Shown: positions 1-12,090, numbered from the stretch's first letter. The stretch is DNA of 64,000 nucleotides from Dermatophagoides farinae (GCF_024713945.1 NC_134685.1:2847001-2911000); one strand, 5' to 3'. Notes: generated by a model not told the origin, from the sequence alone. Translations and numbers: made by a program.

Positions 1-64
1 ATAAATCTTCTTCTAGCTCATCATTTTCACGAAATCAAATAACAAAAAAGAGAAGAAAGCTGCA

Positions 65-500
65 AAATCGTTGTTGTTGAAATGTGCTGAAAAATTATCA
101 GATATCTGGATACTTGATTCTGGATGTACTTCTCATACAACGATTGATAAAAATTTACATATGGATCAAGAAGATAAACAGATTGAATTTGAATTGGCTA
201 ATGGTAATACAATTACATCAGAGAAAAATTGGTAATGTTGTTATTGAACCAAAACCAAATTGAAAGATGTGGCCTATGGAGGTTTCAGTTCAAATTTGAT
301 ATCTGTTCGAAAATTGATTGAAGGCGGTTTTAAGATAAATTTTGAAGAAAATTTGGCCCAAATAACAAAAAATGAAATTTCATTTAATCTATGGATTATT
401 GACAACAAATTAAAAAATATCATCATGAATATCTAGATATTAATTTAAAATTTAAAACTTGTGGTGATTGTATGATGAATAAACTAGATCTAATGACTTC
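65..500 (+). mobile_element. Degenerate Ty1/copia-type retrotransposon fragment (protease and gag-pre-integrase region)
   Basis: The forward strand encodes the copia-type aspartic protease signature: tryptophan and ILDSGCTSH at about 107-133, with DSG holding the catalytic aspartate. A run matching the following region comes next, with NLISVRKLIEGGF near 294-332. A possible zinc-binding remnant CGDCMMNK lies around 460-483. In copia elements this segment lies between gag and integrase. The copy is dead: an in-frame TAA sits at 233-235, a frame change is needed just before it, and there is no reverse transcriptase, RNase H or LTR in the window. The left part is cut by the window edge. The right side ends near the fold-back element that starts at about 559. 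The family call rests on the protease motif; the pre-integrase part is weaker. Confidence 0.8.
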
Positions 501-557
501 TTTTCGTAGAATCCGGTACATGAAATTTCTCACAGTAATAGTGTTAATCTCCGTTCA

Positions 558-1275
558 TTTAAGGGGGATAGGAACTGTAGAGGGCGCAAAAAAAACGCAT
601 TTTTTGTTAAATGATTGCTCTTCAATGAAACGTCCGAAGTTTTTGAAACTTACTTATGTAATTATTTAGGGTCCCTAGAATAATTTAACATAAACAAAAA
701 ATAAAAAATATTTATACATCAATATGAAACAATCAGTTGAAAATCAGCTGTACAAAAAACATGGTCCGCGTGATATCTTAAGAACCGTAGCTCAGAATTT
801 GATGAAATTTTCAGGAATTATGGACAGAATTAGCGGCTATCGTGAGTGACTAAATCATGGCTCACAACCGGATATTATGGCGGATATTAGCCTGAATGTG
901 AAGAAAAAAACTGTTAATTTTTCAACCCTAAGTTTCAATTGGTCCAAAAATGCCCTTCTCCTTGGAGATATATAACGATTTAGTCACTCACGATAACCAC
1001 TAATCCTGTCCATAATTCCCGAAAATTTCATCAAATTCCGAGCTACGGTTCTTAAGATATCACGCCGACCATGCTTTTTGAACAGCTGATTTTCAACTGA
1101 TTGTTTCATATTGATGTATAAATATTTTTTATTTTTTGTTTATGTTAAATTATTCTAGGACTCCAAAATAATTAAATAGGTAAATTTCAAAAATTTCGGA
1201 CGTTTCATTAAAGAGCAATCATTTAACAAAAAATGTGTTTTTTTTGCGCCCTCTATACTTCCTATCCCCCTTAAA
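558..1275. mobile_element. Fold-back (long terminal inverted repeat) MITE-like element
   Basis: Bases 558-856 and 977-1275 are inverted copies of each other. Both arms are 299 bases and they are separated by a 120-base loop (857-976). The outer ends match perfectly over at least 17 bases (TTTAAGGGGGATAGGAA inward from each side), and the inner ends match at GATTTAGTCACTCACGAT. The arms differ by scattered substitutions. Each outer end contains TTAA next to a G run, so the element could be GGGGGATAGG... flanked by a TTAA target duplication. Because TTAA is palindromic, it cannot be separated from the inverted repeat by eye. There is no transposase ORF, so this is a non-autonomous element. TTAA duplication would suggest a piggyBac-like mobiliser, but the terminal G run is not a typical piggyBac end. 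Confidence 0.85.
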
Positions 1276-1289
1276 GTTTAAGGGAACAA

Positions 1290-1500
1290 GCCATTTTCTA
1301 CGTTTTTGTTTTCGGGGTTTTTGTTTTCGGGGTAATTTTTTTTCGGGGTTTTTGTTTTCGGGATAATTTTTTTTCGGGATAATTTTTTTTCGGGGTTTTT
1401 GTTTTCGGGGTTTTTGTTTTCGGGATAATTTTTTTTCGGTCATTTGGTTTCGGCGTTTCGGTTTTCGGGGTTTTTGTTTTCGGGATTTTGACCTACAACC
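1290..1500. repeat. Minisatellite of 15-16 base units, TTTTTGTTTTCGGGG and TAATTTTTTTTCGGG types
   Basis: Between about 1290 and 1490 the forward strand alternates two related units, one ending TTTTTGTTTTCGGGG and one TAATTTTTTTTCGGG, with roughly a dozen copies. The array is open in several frames, so the apparent lysine/proline-rich reverse ORF at 1219-1443 is a by-product of the repeat. It starts about 15 bases after the right end of the fold-back element, so expansion may have followed the insertion. Confidence 0.8.
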
Positions 1501-4430
1501 TAAAATTTCATGATTATTACAAACATTTCTGATTCTTTCTCTTTATTTGTTCGTTCGTTAGTTTTTATTCTTATTCTTGTTCGTCGGATTGAACTGAATG
1601 CTATATTCAATTCTGATGATTAGAAATAGATAGAATAGAAATTGATTTCTTTTGAGGATTCATTCTGATTCTTTTTTTCTTTTGATGATTATAATTTTTA
1701 TTGAATAGTGATGATGATGATGATGATGATGATAAACACAAGAATCATGTTGAAATTAGAATGAATTAGTAGAAGAAGGAAGAATAATTCTAATATGCTC
1801 CATGAATAAAGAGAAAGAAAGAGAGAGAATCAACCATCAAATATATGGACAAAAACAGATAATAAGAAGAAAAAAACGAATTTTTTTCATGCTTTTTCTT
1901 TATATTGTGCCTTGGGAATTTCCGATCAATGGACAAACAAACAAACAAACAGGAGAGATAAAAATCGAAATACCATTAAAGTGGGCCAATTTTATCATCA
2001 TCAAGTGAAAATGTAGTTTTTATTTGTGTTTGTATTATAATGAATTACATACATACCGAATATGAAAAAAAACTCATGTTAATTGATCATTATTCGATTT
2101 CTAATGGACAACAAACTTCCAAACACACACACACATAAACAAACAAACAACAGACATCATCATTTTGATTTTGAAAAATTTAAATATATCTGAATTTGAT
2201 GAAAATTCAAATGGAAAAACCAAACAAACAAACAAACAAGAAATTCACATAAAAAAGAAAAACAAATTTCAATGTCATGGATTTCTAGGATTTAATTTTG
2301 TTGCTTGTTGATTGACATACACACACACACACACGCACATAAACTGTTTATGTTGGCCGGTAATTCTTTGCATGTCCGTCACCCGTTTGTTTGTCAATAT
2401 CGATTGAATATGATCCAGATGAATGTATCATCATCAAATATATATATATGGCGCCAAAGCTTTTTTTTTGGCTCCACAAAAACAGAATGAACGCATGTCT
2501 GTTGCTACCATTTTGATTCAAGATTGCGCAGTTGGGTTTGTTTTTTTTTGTTATTTTTTTTTTTTGCTGCACTATTTTTGGATTCTGGACATATTTTTTT
2601 TTGCTAATGTTGATGTTTTTTTTCCATTTTTCTTTGCCATCATGTTGTTGTTGTTGTTGTTGTTTTTAAACAAACATAATAACATTTTAAATACAGTGCA
2701 TTTTATTTTTTTTTTTGGCTTGAAAACGGGTAGATCATAACTTTCACTGTGTGTTTGTCGTTTTATATGTTCATTTTTTTTTTTTTTTTTTTGGTTCTGT
2801 TTGAACATCAAATAAAACATGAACATTCCATAGTGAGGAGAGAAGAAAAAAAAAGAGAAAATGAAGAAAATTAATTTGATTTAACCAAATAATCATCATC
2901 GAAAGAGTTATAATTTGATCATTATTGACAAATTCTTTTGGAGAGAGAGGGAGAAAGAATTTCGGCCCTTTTAAATGCCATCATCAATATATTTGATAAA
3001 AGCCATATTAACTTGTCATACAATCGATAATAAGAGAAACAGAAAAAAAACATTGCAACATTCATAAACAGAAAAGAAAAAAAAATAATTAAACAGAATT
3101 AAAAATGTCAAACTATGATGATGATGATGACAACAACAACCATCCAGAAATTCAAAGATTCAAATGAATGAATGAACAAACGAAAAAAAAACAAACAATC
3201 AGATTAAAAATTCAAATTTAAATTTAGACAGTGAAGCCAACATTCACAGATACACAGATGTTTGACCATTCTTCACTTTCAAACTAAACTATAATTGGTT
3301 GATTAATTTTTTCATTTGTTTGTTTCACAATTCAAATGGATTAATTTTTTTTCTCTCTCTCTCTTTTTGTGCTACGTTTCATATTTTATATTGTTTTGGA
3401 CACAAAATAAAAATACAGAAATAAATTCCATATATGTTGAAAAAGAAAACATCAGCTGTATAATGAACTATGATGATTGTAAACTAGAGGTCTCTAGAAA
3501 CTTCTAGTATATTATTTTAAATCTATATAAATGAAAATTTTTCCTTTAATAATTGTATTATGTTTTGCCATTTTCAATAAATGCTATCATTGATTAAATA
3601 CACATTTTTATGAACAATATATATGTTTCCACCAATTGTCATCAATAATCTCAACCAATGGATACAATTCAAACAAAGAACATATGATAATTAAAAACCT
3701 TGAAATTTGTAACGATCAAAACGAAAAAAAAAAAATTTTTTTTGTTCGTTTGTTTGTCAATGTCATTATTTTTGGTTGTTGAACAGACAATAAAAAAAAC
3801 AGAAAACAGAAACCCACTTACACTGAAAAAAAATCACATGATCATTTGTTGTATACTTTCAATTGTTGTTTTTCTCTTTTCTCTTTTCTCTTTTCGTTTT
3901 CATTTTTCATTTTTGATTCAGTTTTGTTCAATGATGACCATGGCCATGATAATGATGATAATTGGGCATTGGATGATGCAATATTGATTTTGCAATTTCA
4001 ATACAGAAACAAAAAATTTTGTGCCCACTTCTTTTCGTTGTCGTCGTCGTCGTCGTCGTTGTTGTTGTTGTTGTTGTTTTATGTGCCCATTCAATTCCAT
4101 TCCAGAGAAATGTAAATTATGCAAATTCAATTTATCATTGATTTGTGAAATGAAATTGTTTTCTTCTTCTTCTTATTCTTCTGTCAAACATTTTATGATG
4201 AATGAAATAGTGGAAATTTTGATTTGAATTCGCTTTCATCATCATCATTATTATTAATTTTGTGGTGACGTGGCAACGTAATTTAATCAGATTTTTTTTT
4301 TGTCTACTTTTTTGTTGTTATTGTTGTTGAGACAATTGAATAATTTGTTTTCTTCTTATCGTTTGTTGATTGATTGCAATTATTCATCGATCGATTCGGT
4401 GTGATTTTCACATTCTGATTGTGAGTAGTC

Positions 4431-4472
<42 letters not shown>

Positions 4473-4820
4473 TACATTGTCAACAATGTTTAAAATCTTT
4501 TCAAAAAAAGTTTACTTGTTTTAAGCTCTTCATTATTCTTTTTTCCAAAGAATAATAAATTCATACGGTTTCTTCATACACACACCCACACACACACACA
4601 CACACTGAATTAGATTTGGCCAGAATTAACAAAAACAACTACAACAACAACAATGGAAAAAAAATTCCAATTGGTCAAGAATTGTTGTGAATAGAAGTGA
4701 AACAAAATTTGATTTTATCGAATTTTCCTAATTTTTTTTTTCTTTTAATTTCTGGCTTATTTATGTATGTATGAGTAGAAAAAAAGTGGAAATGAAAATA
4801 AACGAACAAGTGTGAAAAAA
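1501..4820. other. Gene-free, simple-repeat-rich stretch
   Basis: I see no supportable gene here. The DNA is AT-rich with many short microsatellites: (GAT)n at 1708-1732, (CA)n at 2321-2334, (GTT)n near 2644-2661, (GTC)n followed by (GTT)n near 4036-4078, a (TG)n run at 4435-4469 and (CA)n at about 4578-4605. The short ORFs are made of homopolymers or repeat translations. Confidence 0.6.
4435..4469. repeat. (TG)n microsatellite
   Basis: About 17 uninterrupted TG units on the forward strand. Confidence 0.95.
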
Positions 4821-5453
4821 ATGAATACAATGGTCATTGAATTTATGAAAATGATGAAACAATCATTTTGTTCATTCTATACAATAATGATCAATACATT
4901 TGACTATAATCATGATATTAAGCAATCAATGATGAAAAGATTTATTGTCCATAATCATGATGATAATGACCATGATCATGATATTGAAAATGGTGGCCAT
5001 TCATTATTGTTTGACAATGAAAATTACAATGATCATGATGATTATGATGATGGTGAAATGACAACAGAAAATAATGAAGAATCAGAAGCAGAATATTCCG
5101 ATGATTGTAATAGCGAGTCCACCGATGGCACCACGAATACCAGCATAAAAACATCTTTATCATATTCAAATGATGATTATAATAATGAAATTTTAAAATC
5201 AAATTCGCAACCAGAATCAGAATCAGAATCAGGATCATCATTATTATTGTCCAAACAACAAGAATATGAAAAAAATTTACCGAATCAAACAACGATAACA
5301 ATGTGTAGTTTATCAGCAAACAACAATTATGATAGACAATTGATTGGCAACAACAATGAATGGCGAACAATATTCTTGGGAAATAATTATGATTCTCCTC
5401 CAGAATTGTCATTTTCATCGACATCGACATCAACATCATTTATGAATGGATAA
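4821..5453 (+). CDS. Uncertain acidic, Asn/Ser-rich protein or exon
   Basis: This open frame of 210 codons starts at the ATG at 4821; the upstream in-frame GTG at 4812 is not a credible eukaryotic start. It ends in TAA at 5451-5453. The product has a Met-rich N-terminus, then Asp/His stretches, an acidic middle (EESEAEYSDD), SESESES-type repeats and a Ser/Thr tail. There is no recognisable domain, signal peptide or membrane segment. Unlike the nearby spurious ORFs it mixes all residue types and is not a pure repeat translation, which is the main argument for coding. It could be a single-exon lineage-specific gene, a 3' exon of a larger gene, or chance. I do not recognise it. Confidence 0.35.
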   Translation: MNTMVIEFMKMMKQSFCSFYTIMINTFDYNHDIKQSMMKRFIVHNHDDNDHDHDIENGGHSLLFDNENYNDHDDYDDGEMTTENNEESEAEYSDDCNSESTDGTTNTSIKTSLSYSNDDYNNEILKSNSQPESESESGSSLLLSKQQEYEKNLPNQTTITMCSLSANNNYDRQLIGNNNEWRTIFLGNNYDSPPELSFSSTSTSTSFMNG

Positions 5454-5895
5454 GAGATATGCATCAAACAAGAAGGAACAGAATAATTATAGAAGAAATT
5501 TTTCGTAAACACACAAAATTAGAAATGGAGAAAAGTTTCGAAAAACAAAAGTTTTCTATAAGCGGAAACAAAACAAAACCGAACAAAAATTAAAAGTGGA
5601 GTAATTAAAACTTTTTTTTTTCTTTTTCTGTTTTTTTTCGCTTGACATTATATTATAATATAATATAATATATAACACATGATATGTGGATGATATTTTG
5701 CATTACTGCCCAAAAAACATACATGAACTGGTTTCAGGAATATTCTTTATTTTTTTTCTTTCTTGCTCTACTGATCAGATCTGATTGAATGTAGAGTTTT
5801 GATTTGAATATTCATAATTTTTTCTAAGTGAAAAAAAAACAGAGAAAAGAAAGCGGAACGCGTGTGTAGGTGGGGAGTGGGCGGCAGTTGAAGTA
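5454..5895. other. AT-rich non-coding stretch
   Basis: There is no gene signal. It contains an AT palindromic run near 5650-5672 and ends in a short GC-richer segment just before the MITE. Confidence 0.55.
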
Positions 5896-6094
5896 CACTC
5901 ATACCCCGCTTAACGCTGCCCCGTTTAGCGCTGATTCGATATAACGCTGTATAATTACCCTACATTGCATTACATTGTTACATTGTATATGAAGGGTAAA
6001 AATGCATTATGTAAAGATAGCCCCGCTTAGCGCTGTTTCGCTTAACGCTCAGAATTTTTGGAACGTAACCCCCGCGTTAAGCGGGGTATTACTG
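5896..6094. mobile_element. pogo/Tigger-like MITE with TA target-site duplication
   Basis: This element of about 199 bases has terminal inverted repeats: the left end reads CACTCATACCCCGCTTAACG and the inverted right end reads CAGTAATACCCCGCTTAACG. TA dinucleotides flank it at 5894-5895 and 6095-6096. Inside are further degenerate copies of the CCCCGCTTAACGCTG motif (near 5920-5952 and 6021-6048), giving sub-terminal repeats. It carries no transposase. TA duplication and CAG-type ends are typical of Tc1/mariner/pogo elements, and GC-rich ends like these are common in Tigger/pogo families. The assignment to pogo is inference from the ends. Confidence 0.75.
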
Positions 6095-6096
6095 TA

Positions 6097-7844
6097 TTAT
6101 ATGGCCAATAACATGGTTCATTTGTGTGTGTGTGTAGTGAATGTGGTTTATTATTCAAGATTTTCAGGTGACACAGCAACACTTGAGAAAAAATCCTTTT
6201 TTTTCAAGGGCCTTTCAAGTTTGGCCTTCAAAGCCCAAACTTTTATTCAGTATTTTTTTTTTTTTTTTTTTTTGGATTCTATTCATTCGAATAATCATGA
6301 ATAAAACGGTTGATGACTTACAACGCACACACAGTGTTAACAAGTTTTTTATCATTATTAATATTCTTCATTGGTACAGAATTCAAAAAATCGCTCTCCA
6401 TACTAAGTGGCTGAATTCTGAATTGCCATCATCGTCATCATCATATGTTATTTTATGTGATCAATGAATTAAGAATTCTAGAATTTAGATTACAAAATTT
6501 CTGATGAAATCTGCAAAAAAAAATTGAATTGAATTGAAATGAAATGAAATTCTGATTTTTTTTTCATCATCATCAGAAATGAGAAATTACAAGAATTTCT
6601 TTTGAATGAATGAATAAATGTGAAGCCAAATGATTTGATGCTCATGATTTTCTATTGTTTAAATGGAATCAAAATTGATTCCATTTCATTTTACATCAAT
6701 GATTCATCATGTGTTTTTTTTCTGTGTGTGTGTGTGTCTGCGTGTGTTGGCGGGGATCATGTTTCTTCTTTTTTTTTATTTGTAATGACCATTGTCCATT
6801 TTTCTTTTGTTTTTTTTTCTTAATGCCATTGTTATTGTTTGTTTGTTTCAGATTATTTTTTTTTCAATTTTTTTTTTGCCGTAAGACAAGATTTTCGATT
6901 ACGATGAAATACATTTAAAGATTGATACATTAATGATGAACTGATGATCCCAATCTATTGATCAATAATGGATTGGTCATCATCATCATCATTTTACTTG
7001 TTTTGATCAATCAGAGTGTGACACAACAATAATCGAACATACAACAGCCACACACACACACTGAATGCAGGCATGAAATTTTTTTTTTGTAAATTCTTGC
7101 AACACAGAATTAGAACATAAAAAAAATAGAGCAAGTAGGCGCTGTTGTGTTCGCTGAAGGGGGAGGGGGTTAGATTCGATTTTTTTTTAGAAATTAAAAC
7201 ATGAAAATTGATTTTTTTTTTGCTGTTGTCATTTGTAAAGTTCATTTTATTCAATTATTCTGATTAAAAAACAAATTTTTTTTTTTGCCATTTCCATTTG
7301 ATCTGATTATGAAATGTTTCCGTTTTCCGTTATCTTATTGTGTGTGTGTGTGTGTGTGTTTTAAAAAGAAAATGAAAAAAAAAACAAAACAAAATCAAAC
7401 GAAGAAGAAGAACAAAAGAAAGGAAATTTTCAATTTTAAAATGAAATTCAATCCAATTCCAGTCATTAATTGATCCGTGTTCCATTTTTTTTTGTTTTGT
7501 TTTTTTTGTTTGTTTGTTTGTATTTTAAGAACTAAAATTGAAAAATAAAACACACACACACACACACACAAACATCAAATTGGAACAAAATTTTTCAATT
7601 TCATTCATTTGAGGATTATTTTTTTTTTTCACCATTTCTTTTTGTCATCACAGAATAATAAATACAAAAATTATTCTATTGAAAGATTAAAAAAAAAAGA
7701 TTTTTATTATTATTATGACACAGAATTTTCATAATCACAACAAAGCAAAGATTGAAAATTTATAAAGATTTCAAATTCTTGAGAGAGGGAGAGAGAGAGA
7801 AAAAAAAAATAATTCCATCATATATGGATTTTGAAATTTTTTTT
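6097..7844. other. Gene-free stretch including the SNAPC4 3' flank
   Basis: No gene is supported. It holds poly-T tracts, (GT)n at 7340-7359 and (CA)n at 7551-7570. TTTATT at 7703-7708 is AATAAA on the reverse strand, about 137 bases after the SNAPC4 stop, and is a plausible polyadenylation signal for that gene. Confidence 0.55.
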
Positions 7845-9067
7845 TTAATCATCATCATTATTATGATGATGATCATCATCATGATCATCATCATCAACAA
7901 CAACAACAACAGATGAATTATTATAGGAACGTGATGAAATACGACCAGAACGTCGTATTTGAATTGGATTATCATTATCATCATCGATGGAACATGCACG
8001 CCGTTTACGAACAATTCTTGAGCGTTTATTATTCGTCGATGATTCTTTTTCCCGTTGACGACGTGATAATTCTTCATCAACATAATTGGAAATTTGTTCC
8101 AAAAATTCAGAAACTTTTTCCACTAATAATTGTTTGAAATTCATCCGCTGAAACCATAACGATGGCAATGATGATGATGATGATTGTGATTGATTGAAAT
8201 TATCGATATTTTTAATTAAAAAAATTTTCTGCTGTATCGAACGTGTACGTAAAAATTCATTCAAACTTCCATGGCGAAATTTACGTTTCGGTCTTCTTCC
8301 TCTACGTTTAATAATTAATTGTTGCTGCTGCTGTTGTTGTTGTTGTTGTTCATCCGGCAATCCAATAAGATTCGAATCATCGATTCGAGATGATGATGAC
8401 GATTGTCGTAATATTGATTGTTGTAAACGTTCATCACTACAATTATTATCCGGTCTTAATCTTGATAATAATGCTGGCCATAAAAATAATGATAAGAATA
8501 TTGTACGTAATTTTTGATATTCAACATTATCATCATTGTTGTCATCATTATTCATCATTTGATATTGATTTTCAACTGAATGTATAAACATTGCATTGTA
8601 TAAAAATTGCATCAATACATATGCATATGTTGTTGAATAATTTGGTAAAAATAATGAACGAATTTCGTTGAATTGTTGCTGTTGTTGTTGTTGCCGTTGA
8701 TTGATTGAAACAGAAGTGGTGGCCAAATAGAATCTTAATGTATCCAATGATGATGGATTTACACTATCACCGTCGTCATAGTCATCAGTTTGATCGTAAT
8801 CAACAGATGGTGTCACTTCAGTAATATCATTACTAATATCTGGATCTAATAATTCACGTAAAACAGTACGTATCATGTCGGCACAATGTAAATCACTGTT
8901 TGAATCATAAATACAGCGGCGTTGAAAAAAATTAGCCAATGGTTTAAGATGTTTATATAGTTGTATACATGAATCGATTGTCCATTGTTGTTCACAATTA
9001 TCATCATTTGGCCGTGTCAATACTGTTAATGCTGTTGGTAAATTCATTGTTGTCGTTGTTTGTTCAA

Positions 9068-9113
<46 letters not shown>

Positions 9114-10817
9114 GTCATCATCATCATCATTATCATCATTATCATTATCATCATTATCATTATCACCGCTAGTTGAATTTTCATCATCATTTTGACCATC
9201 TGGATTATGTTTACCATCGATAATCATCTGTTGAATATCGGACAATTTTCGTATATAATTTAATAATTTCATAGAATTTTTAGGCAATTTTGGTTGCGAT
9301 ATTTGTTTCCACGATAAACGTTTTGTTTTCACTGTTTGTAAACATTCCATTAATTGTTTTTCATTGATTGGTTGTTGTTGAAAAAAATTACTAGGTATAT
9401 ATCGTGTTAATAATCGTACACGATGAAATAATTGATGTGCATTACGGTATGGAAAATGATTACGATTCAAACGTATATAATCAATTTTTCCATCAACACG
9501 TAAATCATCGGCACATGCTAGCATCAATTTCATATCATCATTTAATTTCCAATCACCACGTTGTTGTCGTTGTTGTGATAATATCATTGTATAACGTTCA
9601 CGTATCTGTCTATTTGTACGATTCGGTAAATGTTGTGCAATCTTTACATAGATGCCTTCATTTTTTTCAATATAATTTTGATAATATTTATGTGCAGCAA
9701 AAATTATCGTATCCTCTAGCTGTGTCCAACGTTTCCATCGTTTCCAATTTGATGATTCAAGTAGCTGTTGATTATTGAAATGTTTTATTTGTGATATTCG
9801 TCGACCTTCATGTACACGGAAAACATATTTCCAATCCACTTCACCGGCATTTGTACGTGCTAGTTCAATTAAATGTGAAAGTTTTTCTGCTTCCTCACCT
9901 TCAATTGGTCCAGTCATATGCATCGATTTTGAATGTCGTGATTGATAACGGGAACAACATTGCCATGCTAGACGATGACTACCAGTAACGGACAATTCGG
10001 CCGCTACTTGATCCCAATTATTTTCACCATATTTTTCAATCAATTCTTTAAGACGTACATCTTCATCTTCGGTCCATTCATTACGATTAACACTGGAATG
10101 TAGATAATTATTGTAATAAAGTTCATAATCATTTTCATTTCGATCTTCGTTTTCACATAATTTTGCAATGGCTAACCAATCGATTTGTGGACAGAATCGT
10201 TCCGGTTCTTCTTGTGATAATCGTTTCATTGCTAATTCAGAATTCAATCGATTAACTTCTTCAGTTTGTTCGGCTGTACGTGCTTTTAATACTAACAATT
10301 CTTCAATACGTTTGACAATCGAACGTGTCTGTTTGAATAGATTTTGTGATTGAACTTCATTACGAATGATTTTAATTTCACTTGTTTTCCAATTACGAAC
10401 AGGACATTGATGATGCAAACACATTTGGATTCGAGTATCCAGAACATATTCATGTTCTGGATTGAATAGATTCGGTGCACTAAAACCACGATCATCACGA
10501 AGATATGGTTTATAAAATTTTGTCAAAAACATTGTTGAATTTCGTTTCTCCAAATGTGTTAGATTGCGAACAGAATTTGTTGATGATTCATCATCATTAT
10601 CATCATCATCATCATACTCATTATCACGAAAATCTAAATCTTGTAATTGTTGGATTTTCTGTCGTTTCCATTTGAATTGTTCGGTCAACATTTGATTCAT
10701 TTCTAAGGCAATTTTAATCTTTCGAATTTCTTCATCATCATCATCATCATCTTCTTCTTCATTTTCATTGTGCACATAATTTTCCGATTGATTACTTGAT
10801 GTTTCGTTTGGATCCAT
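7845..10817 (-). CDS. SNAPC4: snRNA-activating protein complex subunit 4 (SNAP190), Myb-repeat protein
   Basis: An uninterrupted 990-residue frame. The start is the ATG at 10817; the frame opens further to a GTG at 10862, which I discount. SNAPC4 is the largest SNAPc subunit, which binds the proximal sequence element of RNA polymerase II and III snRNA promoters in the nucleus. The evidence is a conserved N-terminal motif TKFYKPYLRDDRGFSAP (about 99-115), a charged helical segment, and then Myb/SANT-type repeats: WTEDEDVRLKELIEKYGENN from 248, a weaker one about 310-345, RWTQLEDTIIFAAHKYY from 363 and DWKLNDDMKLMLACADDL from 422, as expected for SNAP190. A long Asp run from (GAT)n, polyGln tracts and a basic RRGRRPKRKF patch follow. 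The C-terminal half is otherwise low-complexity and unconserved. It is intronless, unlike most neighbours. Only 376 bases separate it from the divergent phosphatase gene, and CACGTG lies 62 bases upstream of the ATG. Confidence 0.88.
9069..9160. repeat. (ATC)n repeat inside SNAPC4 coding sequence
   Basis: A near-continuous ATC/TTATC repeat read on the reverse strand as GAT codons. It encodes the polyaspartate tract of SNAPC4. Confidence 0.9.
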
Positions 10818-10878
10818 TTTTATATTTAAAGTTTCGGTATTTTTTTTTTGAAAATTTTCCACTCAGAACCTCGTTAAT

Positions 10879-10884
10879 CACGTG
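10879..10884. promoter_or_regulatory. CACGTG E-box upstream of SNAPC4
   Basis: A palindromic E-box within AATCACGTG, 62 bases upstream of the SNAPC4 ATG, in the 376-base divergent promoter shared with the phosphatase gene. An identical AATCACGTG lies 58 bases upstream of the CoREST ATG at 62956-62963. E-boxes of this type bind Max/Mnt/USF-class bHLH-zip proteins; binding here is inference. Confidence 0.45.
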
Positions 10885-11193
10885 CGTGCATATAATAATG
10901 AAAAAAGAAATAATTTGTGTTGTGATAAATGAAGCAGCTATTGAAACACAGCAAGACTTTCGTTGTTAAAATAGAATTCGTTTTTTTTTCGTTGATGCAT
11001 TTGTTTTGTTTTTCCCAATTGATGATGATGATTAGGATGGTTTTTTTTCAATTGAAAATTTTTGTTTCCTGATTTAATTTTGTTCAATTAACGATAATTG
11101 AATTTCTTCGATTTTTCATCATTTTTTTTGGCTTTGTTCTAGTTTTTTTTCAAAACATTTTTCACTTTCCAATAAGCATTTGCCACATTCATC

Positions 11194-12090
11194 ATGACAA
11201 TCGATTCGGAAATCAATCCATCATCGTCATCATCATCGGTTGTCAATCAAAATCTGGAATTGGTCATATTCGATTTCGATCAAACAATCATTGATTGTAA
11301 TACAGATACTTTTATCAATCAACTTGCACCGAATGGTCGTATTCCAGTGGAATTTTGGTCCAAAAATATAGTATGGACTGATTATATGCAAAAAGTATTC
11401 AATTTTCTACATGAAAATGGTATTCGTCATGATGATTATTGTCAATGTTTTAGTCATATGAAATTTGTACCCGGTATGATTGAATTGATTCGAAATCTAC
11501 ATAATGGATTGCCTTCAAATGGTAAAAAATTCGAAATGATTATCATATCAGATGCAAATTCATTTGCAATCAATGAAATCTTGGCACAAAATAATCTTAC
11601 CAATTGTTTTCAGTAAGTTTATACAGATTTATTGATTGATTAATTATTAATCTTTTTTTTTGTTTGTTTGTCCTATAGGAAAGTATTCACAAATCCGGCC
11701 TGTTTCGATGAAAATGGTCGTCTTTGTATTGAATATTATCATGAACAAAATGAATGTCAATTATCAGCAAAAAATCTTTGTAAAGGACATGTACTTGAAG
11801 ATTATATTCAACAACGAATCAATGAGAATAATAATAATAATAATAACCATTATTATAATCGTTTACATTATGTTGGTGATGGATCAAATGACCTTTGTCC
11901 ATCATTACGATTATCATCGAATGATTTTGTCTATCCACGTTCTGGATATAAATTGGATCATTTGATAAGAGAAAAACTGGAACAACAACAACAACAGCAA
12001 CAGCAATCTGAACAATTGAAAGCTCGTTCTATTCCATTTAGCCATGGTGGTGATATCTGGAACAATATTTTAAATGTCAATAGAAATTAG
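11194..12090 (+). CDS. PHOSPHO2: PHOSPHO1/2-like HAD phosphatase
   Basis: Two exons, 11194-11612 and 11679-12090, joined by a 66-base GT-AG intron (CA|GTAAGT ... ATAG|GAAAG). The model is in frame and gives 276 residues. This is a HAD-superfamily phosphatase close to animal PHOSPHO1/PHOSPHO2, which hydrolyse phosphocholine/phosphoethanolamine or pyridoxal 5'-phosphate. The catalytic motif FDFDQT has the nucleophile Asp27 and acid Asp29. IIISDANS supplies motif II, KVFTNP and the CPKNLC-like segment SAKNLCKGHVL follow, and VGDGSNDLCPS is the metal-binding motif IV. The insertion near residue 215 is an Asn run. The C-terminus has a polyGln stretch before the conserved-looking end GGDIWNNIL. Length matches the family (about 240-270). 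It is divergent from SNAPC4 and converges with the helicase gene, whose stop is 144 bases away. PHOSPHO1 versus PHOSPHO2 cannot be decided by eye, and the symbol is a best guess. Confidence 0.9.

Noticed and set aside
2423-2740. 105-codon hydrophobic forward ORF
   Set aside because: It is composed of Phe/Leu runs from poly-T and GTT repeats, has no conserved motif, and overlaps ORFs on the other strand.
8194-10498. Forward and alternative-frame ORFs across SNAPC4
   Set aside because: They are antisense shadows of the 990-codon SNAPC4 frame and carry no domain signal.
10818-10862. N-terminal extension of SNAPC4 by 15 codons
   Set aside because: It starts with GTG. The first ATG is at 10817, and the same non-ATG extension pattern was discarded for the helicase, membrin and CoREST frames.
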